A stretch of DNA of 64,000 nt from RUG11237 sp050874665 (lineage in GTDB: Bacteria > Bacillota > Clostridia > Lachnospirales > Lachnospiraceae): contig JBNMLC010000011.1 of assembly GCA_050874665.1 (NCBI GenBank), forward strand, positions 1 through 64,000. The letters are read 5' to 3'. The notes below the pieces were generated by a model, which saw only the letters and a program-made list of their open reading frames with translations, ran no database searches and was not told where the DNA came from. The translations under genes and the position numbers were made by a program. Shown here piece by piece: positions 60,208-64,000 of this stretch; the stretch's first letter is position 1; the number at the start of each line of letters is the position of its first letter.

Positions 60208-60276
60208 ATGTTAATTAAAGGTTGGAATATTTATCCATATGAAGGGTTTAGAGCATATATAGAGAATCATTTTTAG
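60208..60276 (+). CDS. Possible 22-residue aromatic peptide
   Basis: ATG 60208 to TAG 60274-60276, with GAAAGGGGAG ending 1 nt before the ATG. The product begins MLIKGWNIYPYEGF and is rich in Trp, Tyr and Phe. It lies 16 nt after a hypothetical gene and upstream of a LytTR/GHKL system. Translation is unproven; no leader-processing motif was seen. Confidence 0.3.
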   Translation: MLIKGWNIYPYEGFRAYIENHF

Positions 60277-60346
60277 GGAAATTTTTTACATCTCTCTCCA
60301 AAAAATTTATCCTAATAACATAGAAAATAAAATTGACAAAAGGCTG

Positions 60347-60375
60347 TTGCAATCAAAGTCGATAGATGGTATATA
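60347..60375 (+). promoter_or_regulatory. Predicted promoter of the LytTR/GHKL operon
   Basis: TTGCAA (60347-60352), 17-nt spacer, TATATA (60370-60375), about 80 nt before the regulator start. No clear LytTR direct repeat upstream. Confidence 0.45.
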
Positions 60376-60457
60376 TGATATAAGGAAATTAAAATATCGT
60401 ACTTACTATAAGGACTTGTTGCAAGAGTCTTTTTGTGTATATTGGGAGTGGGAACAA

Positions 60458-61180
60458 ATGAAAAAGGTACTGATTTTAGAGGATAAAAAAGAGAATTTAA
60501 GTCTTTTGGTAAACATTATTCAGGGAATGCAAAAAGAAATAGAAGTGTATCAAACCACGCAGGCAGGTGAGGCATATCAAATTGCACTTGAGAAAACCGT
60601 GGATGTTTTTTTGCTGGATATTGTTTTAAAGCCTGAAAGCTTTGGAGATATGTCAGGTATGGTATTTGCGGATCGTATACGCCAGGTGGAAAAGTATAAA
60701 TTTACCCCGATTATATTTTTAACTGCCCTAGGAGATCCTGAGTTGCATGCGTATAAGGAACTTCATTGTTACGGATATTTAACAAAGCCCTACAATAAGG
60801 AAAAGCTGACAAAGCTGTTAGGCGAGGCTCTGACCTTTGAACAACACAAAGAAGAAAATAGAAATATTTATTTTAAAAAAGATGGAATTTTCTTTGCAAA
60901 GAAAATGCAGGAGATTGTTTATATTAAAAGTAGTGCAGGAAAGATGTTTATTAAAACAACGAAAGATGAATTAGAAATCAGTTATAAATCCAATAGCCAG
61001 GTCTTAAAAGAATTAGATTCGGACAACTTTATCAAATGCAATCGTTCTGTTGTGGTAAATAAAGATTATATTGCATCGATAGACAGTACTAACCGTTACA
61101 TTGAGTTAAAGAATGAATATGGTACGTTGGAAATAGGAACTATTCTTAAAAAAGATTTTTTAAAGGAGATTTTTAAATGA
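60458..61180 (+). CDS. LytTR-family response regulator (AgrA-like)
   Basis: 240 residues: receiver domain with phospho-acceptor D54 (DVFLLDIVLKPE) and Lys in LTKPYNKEK, then a LytTR DNA-binding domain (about 140-240: EIVYIKSSAGKMFIKT; NFIKCNRSVVVNKDYIASID). Regulators of this type often control peptide-based communication, bacteriocins or envelope functions. ATG 60458 has GGGAGTGGGA upstream; the longer frame from 60347 covers the promoter. Its stop overlaps the kinase start by 4 nt. Confidence 0.93.
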   Translation: MKKVLILEDKKENLSLLVNIIQGMQKEIEVYQTTQAGEAYQIALEKTVDVFLLDIVLKPESFGDMSGMVFADRIRQVEKYKFTPIIFLTALGDPELHAYKELHCYGYLTKPYNKEKLTKLLGEALTFEQHKEENRNIYFKKDGIFFAKKMQEIVYIKSSAGKMFIKTTKDELEISYKSNSQVLKELDSDNFIKCNRSVVVNKDYIASIDSTNRYIELKNEYGTLEIGTILKKDFLKEIFK

Positions 61181-62490
61181 ACACTATATTTAACTTTTTC
61201 ATATCTATGGCGGTTTATACCATTGAAATGGTCAGCTTGTTATTGATTGTTCATGGAATTATTCAGAAAAAGCTGAAATTGGAAAAGACAACTGTTTTAT
61301 TTTTGTTATTAGCCAACATACTCCGGGGATTTTCAACTTATATCTATGCGGAGTTTCTTATTGATGCAACACAGTGGGTTTCATATGTTCTCATATTTGG
61401 ATATGTATATTATATCGTAAAAAAAGGTGCAGAAAAAGCTCTGCAAATCATGATGGCATCGGTTATGATTATATTTTTGATGGAATTAGTGATTGTTATT
61501 GTGTTTTCGACGATTGGACAAAAATACATAGACATGCTTACATTGCAATCACCTTTGATGCAGGTGCCGGGGGTAATTATAACACTAATAGCCTGTTATG
61601 TACTTTACAAAAAAGGTGATTTGCTTAAAGTATTTTACTATGTTTTCGAAAAAAACCGTATTTTAGGTCGTATGATTGCAGTGGCAGGTATTTTGTGTAT
61701 TAGTGGTGTTTTTGTTTATAAAATAAAGTCTGTTCTGTCCAATACAGAGGTATTTTTCTTTTGTAGTTTTGGCGTGTTATTTACAGTGGCTCTAGTTCAG
61801 TGGAAGAAGGCTATGGACCTTAGTCAGGAAAAAGACAAAAGAATCAGAATCCAGAAAATGTGTCAGGAATCCTATGAACAACTGATACTGGAAGTGCGAA
61901 ATCGTCAGCATGAATTTCAGAATCACCTGTCGGCTCTTCAGGGAATGTGTTATTCCTGTCAGACCATAGAGGAATTGTCAGAACTACAGAGCAAGTACTG
62001 TGACAGGATATTGGTAGAAAATAAGTATAATAAATTGCTGTACATATGTAAAAGTCCGATTGTCGGAGGGTTCTTATACAGCAAATTTTCCAAGGCGGGG
62101 GAACAGGGGATTACGACAGAATATCAAGTAGACATAGATTTTAAAGAACAGAAAATGGACGAGTTTGAATTGATTGAGATGTTAGGAATTTTATACGATA
62201 ATGCCGTAGAAGCCATAGCATCTCAAGAGGAGAAAACGATTGTTGTTAAGGTCATGCAGGAAGGGGAAGAACTTAGAATTTCAGTGGAAAATGTTGCTCC
62301 TTTTTTATCCAGCCAGGAAATTGCATCGTTCTTCCAACAGGGATTTAGCACCAAGGGGAAGGGGCGAGGACTTGGTCTTGCAAAACTTCAAAAGATGGCA
62401 GAGAAGCATAAAGGAAGAATTGTTACACAAAATGTAGAAAGAGAAGGAACCAATTGGATTTTGATTAACCTGTTATTAAAACTAGTATAA
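61177..62490 (+). CDS. GHKL sensor histidine kinase (AgrC-like)
   Basis: 437 residues: six predicted membrane spans in the first ~210 residues, a short linker helix, the phospho-acceptor region with H245 (RQHEFQNHLSALQG) and a GHKL ATPase (EMLGILYDNAVEAIAS, then GRGLGLAKLQKM). This matches AgrC-like quorum kinases. No AgrB or AgrD homologue lies beside it, so the ligand, if a peptide, is encoded elsewhere or is one of the unrecognised small frames upstream. Coupled to the regulator by ATGA overlap. Confidence 0.92.
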   Translation: MNTIFNFFISMAVYTIEMVSLLLIVHGIIQKKLKLEKTTVLFLLLANILRGFSTYIYAEFLIDATQWVSYVLIFGYVYYIVKKGAEKALQIMMASVMIIFLMELVIVIVFSTIGQKYIDMLTLQSPLMQVPGVIITLIACYVLYKKGDLLKVFYYVFEKNRILGRMIAVAGILCISGVFVYKIKSVLSNTEVFFFCSFGVLFTVALVQWKKAMDLSQEKDKRIRIQKMCQESYEQLILEVRNRQHEFQNHLSALQGMCYSCQTIEELSELQSKYCDRILVENKYNKLLYICKSPIVGGFLYSKFSKAGEQGITTEYQVDIDFKEQKMDEFELIEMLGILYDNAVEAIASQEEKTIVVKVMQEGEELRISVENVAPFLSSQEIASFFQQGFSTKGKGRGLGLAKLQKMAEKHKGRIVTQNVEREGTNWILINLLLKLV

Positions 62491-62503
62491 TATTTAGAAA
62501 TGG

Positions 62504-62532
62504 TTGTTTGAAATTTCTACATATGCTACAAT
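62504..62532 (+). promoter_or_regulatory. Predicted promoter of the last gene
   Basis: TTGTTT (62504-62509), 17-nt spacer, TACAAT (62527-62532), 47 nt before the GTG start. Confidence 0.5.
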
Positions 62533-62579
62533 AAAAATAATAGTACGATATATTTTTGTTACATGTTGGAGGAGTTAAG

Positions 62580-64000
62580 GTGGATAATAGCAAAATAACT
62601 GTGGGGATTTTAATTGGAAATATTTGTGCCGCTCATTCCGATGATTTACTGAATGGTCTGGTTCATAGGGCAGCGGATTGTGATGTACAGACATTATTCT
62701 TTATGGGGGCACATGCAAATTGCTTTGATGAATTATATTATTATGAAGGAGGAAATAAGGAACAAAAATACCTCTTTCAGTTTAATGCAGTATTTGATTA
62801 TGCAAAATTGGGGAAATTAGACGTCTTAATTATTGTATATTCCACATTCTATTTATATATGGAAGAAAGCAAAGAGGAGTTTTTTCAACGTTTTAGCGAT
62901 TGTAATGTGCCAATTATAGTTGTGGGAGATGAATATGGGGATTATACCAGCGTAATATCAGATAATTGTGATGGAATCAGAAAGTGTATGGAGCATCTGA
63001 TCGGGCATGGCTGTAAAAAGATTGCTTATTTAGGAGGTCCTAAGGAAAATAACCGTGATGCGAGAGAACGTTTAGAAGCGTATTGTCAAGTGATGCAAGA
63101 GCATGGATTTGAGATACGGGAGGAAATGATAGAGTATGGGGATTATTCTGCAAATTCTGCTTCTTTGTTTGGAAAAATATTAGATAATAATCCGGGAATT
63201 GATGCGGTAGTGTGTGCCAACGATACGATGGCTCTTTCCGGGTATGAGGAATGTAAAAAGCGGGGGCTGATTCCCGGAAGTGATATTGCAATTACGGGAT
63301 TTGATGACATTCCGGAAGCAAAATCAGCGTTTCCGTCGTTGACTACAGTAGAACAAAATTCTTATGATCTTGGTTATGTGGCAATGAAGAAGGCGGTAGA
63401 ATTGTACTGCAATGGAAACTTAGAATCCGCCAAGGTACCGGTATACTTTAAACATAGAGAGTCTTGTGGCAGTGAAAAGAAGATAGAAGAAGTTTTTCAG
63501 GAGATTGCAAAGGAAAACAGTGACGAGGTAATAGCGCAGAAATGCAGTGATGAGGTTCTCGAAAAAGCATTGCTCTATAAGATAAACATTGTAGAAGATA
63601 ATAGTGTACGAGAAGTGATATATAGGGTATTTTATCACGTATTGGCTGTACATCTTGGGGAAGAAGATAAGGAATATGATGTAGAGTTTATTGATGTTTC
63701 AATGCATACTCTGATAAATTCTAAAAAGTTTGCAATCAATGATTTTGTTACGGAATTTTGTCGCCAGATGACAAATATTATCTTTTTGGGAAAAGATAAT
63801 ATTAGAAAAGCGAAACTTGCAAGTGTGCTTCTTCATGTTTTGGATTATATTCAAACGATTACAGTGATTAAGACTAACAATACAATAGATAATTTACAGA
63901 GAAATATCTGGACGACTCCGTTTATTACGCGAGATATGATTGCAAATATTGATGATAACAGACAATTGTATGAATGTGTTATGGAACGTTTAAGATTCAT
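62580..64000 (+). CDS. LacI-type ligand-binding sensor protein (3' partial)
   Basis: Open from GTG 62580 to the window end (473 codons, no stop); GGAGGAG lies 5 nt upstream. The first ~300 residues are a periplasmic-binding-protein-like LacI sensory domain (LIGHGCKKIAYLGGP; AVVCANDTMALSGYEECKKR; IAITGFDDIPEA), but with no helix-turn-helix and no signal peptide in front. The following ~170 residues are helical and unassigned. In Lachnospiraceae such proteins commonly end in a GGDEF domain; if so here, it lies beyond the window. It would be a cytoplasmic sugar-responsive signalling protein rather than a repressor. Confidence 0.8.
   Translation, partial: MDNSKITVGILIGNICAAHSDDLLNGLVHRAADCDVQTLFFMGAHANCFDELYYYEGGNKEQKYLFQFNAVFDYAKLGKLDVLIIVYSTFYLYMEESKEEFFQRFSDCNVPIIVVGDEYGDYTSVISDNCDGIRKCMEHLIGHGCKKIAYLGGPKENNRDARERLEAYCQVMQEHGFEIREEMIEYGDYSANSASLFGKILDNNPGIDAVVCANDTMALSGYEECKKRGLIPGSDIAITGFDDIPEAKSAFPSLTTVEQNSYDLGYVAMKKAVELYCNGNLESAKVPVYFKHRESCGSEKKIEEVFQEIAKENSDEVIAQKCSDEVLEKALLYKINIVEDNSVREVIYRVFYHVLAVHLGEEDKEYDVEFIDVSMHTLINSKKFAINDFVTEFCRQMTNIIFLGKDNIRKAKLASVLLHVLDYIQTITVIKTNNTIDNLQRNIWTTPFITRDMIANIDDNRQLYECVMERLRF

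Overview
The window is A+T-rich chromosomal DNA of a low-GC, anaerobic, probably gut-dwelling Firmicute, most likely a member of the Lachnospiraceae (Roseburia, Eubacterium rectale, Butyrivibrio or Coprococcus type). Pointers are an extracellular CBM26/GH13 amylase with Thr-Pro linkers, fibronectin-III and Ig-like surface proteins, strong AGGAGG ribosome sites, VanW and DUF4080 families, a Cys-rich KTR protein, and a chemotaxis receptor. Assignment is inference from family content. No rRNA, tRNA or CRISPR array was seen.

1-14.5 kb: surface and housekeeping genes on the + strand: the 3' part of an alpha-amylase, glycogen synthase, a modular cell-wall amidase, a B12-binding radical SAM protein, a VanW protein with a polyglutamine tail, then a tight operon of AIR-synthase-like protein, Lrp/AsnC regulator, aminotransferase and TrmL.

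14.6-29 kb: a purine-ureide (allantoin) catabolic locus. A leftward operon (ABC ATPase, PucR-type regulator, cytidylate-kinase-like protein) diverges from a rightward one (solute-binding lipoprotein, amidohydrolase, Asp/Glu/hydantoin racemase, second amidohydrolase, permease, allantoinase, allantoate amidohydrolase, ureidoglycine aminohydrolase, a second M20 amidohydrolase, 2-hydroxyacid dehydrogenase). A 19-bp inverted repeat lies exactly between the divergent promoters. The genes suffice on paper to take allantoin to glyoxylate and glycolate; the two paralogous TRZ/ATZ amidohydrolases have no obvious place in that route.

29-37.7 kb: leftward mutS2-response regulator-kinase operon, then rightward a membrane-anchored HtrA-like protein that has lost its catalytic triad, YhaM and RlmD.

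37.9-45.9 kb: an accessory region of decay and insertion. A group II intron truncated inside its reverse transcriptase follows a terminator; then a RhuM remnant, an intact large SF1 helicase, fragments of a serine recombinase, an S66 carboxypeptidase and a second related helicase, and three copies of the tail of a Cys-rich KTR gene, each with its terminator hairpin, separating small accessory modules (lipoprotein, YjdF-like protein, truncated TetR).

46-64 kb: CPBP protease, chemotaxis receptor, then a PAP2 phosphatase-kinase-regulator operon and a DUF368 gene. Both units are preceded by the same tandem TGTTTAGAAA repeat, suggesting one regulon for undecaprenyl-phosphate recycling. There follow a flavin reductase, a Nudix hydrolase, a MATE-MarR pair with a perfect operator, a 1164-residue transglutaminase-like surface protein, two small membrane proteins, a LytTR/GHKL two-component system and a sensor protein cut by the window end.
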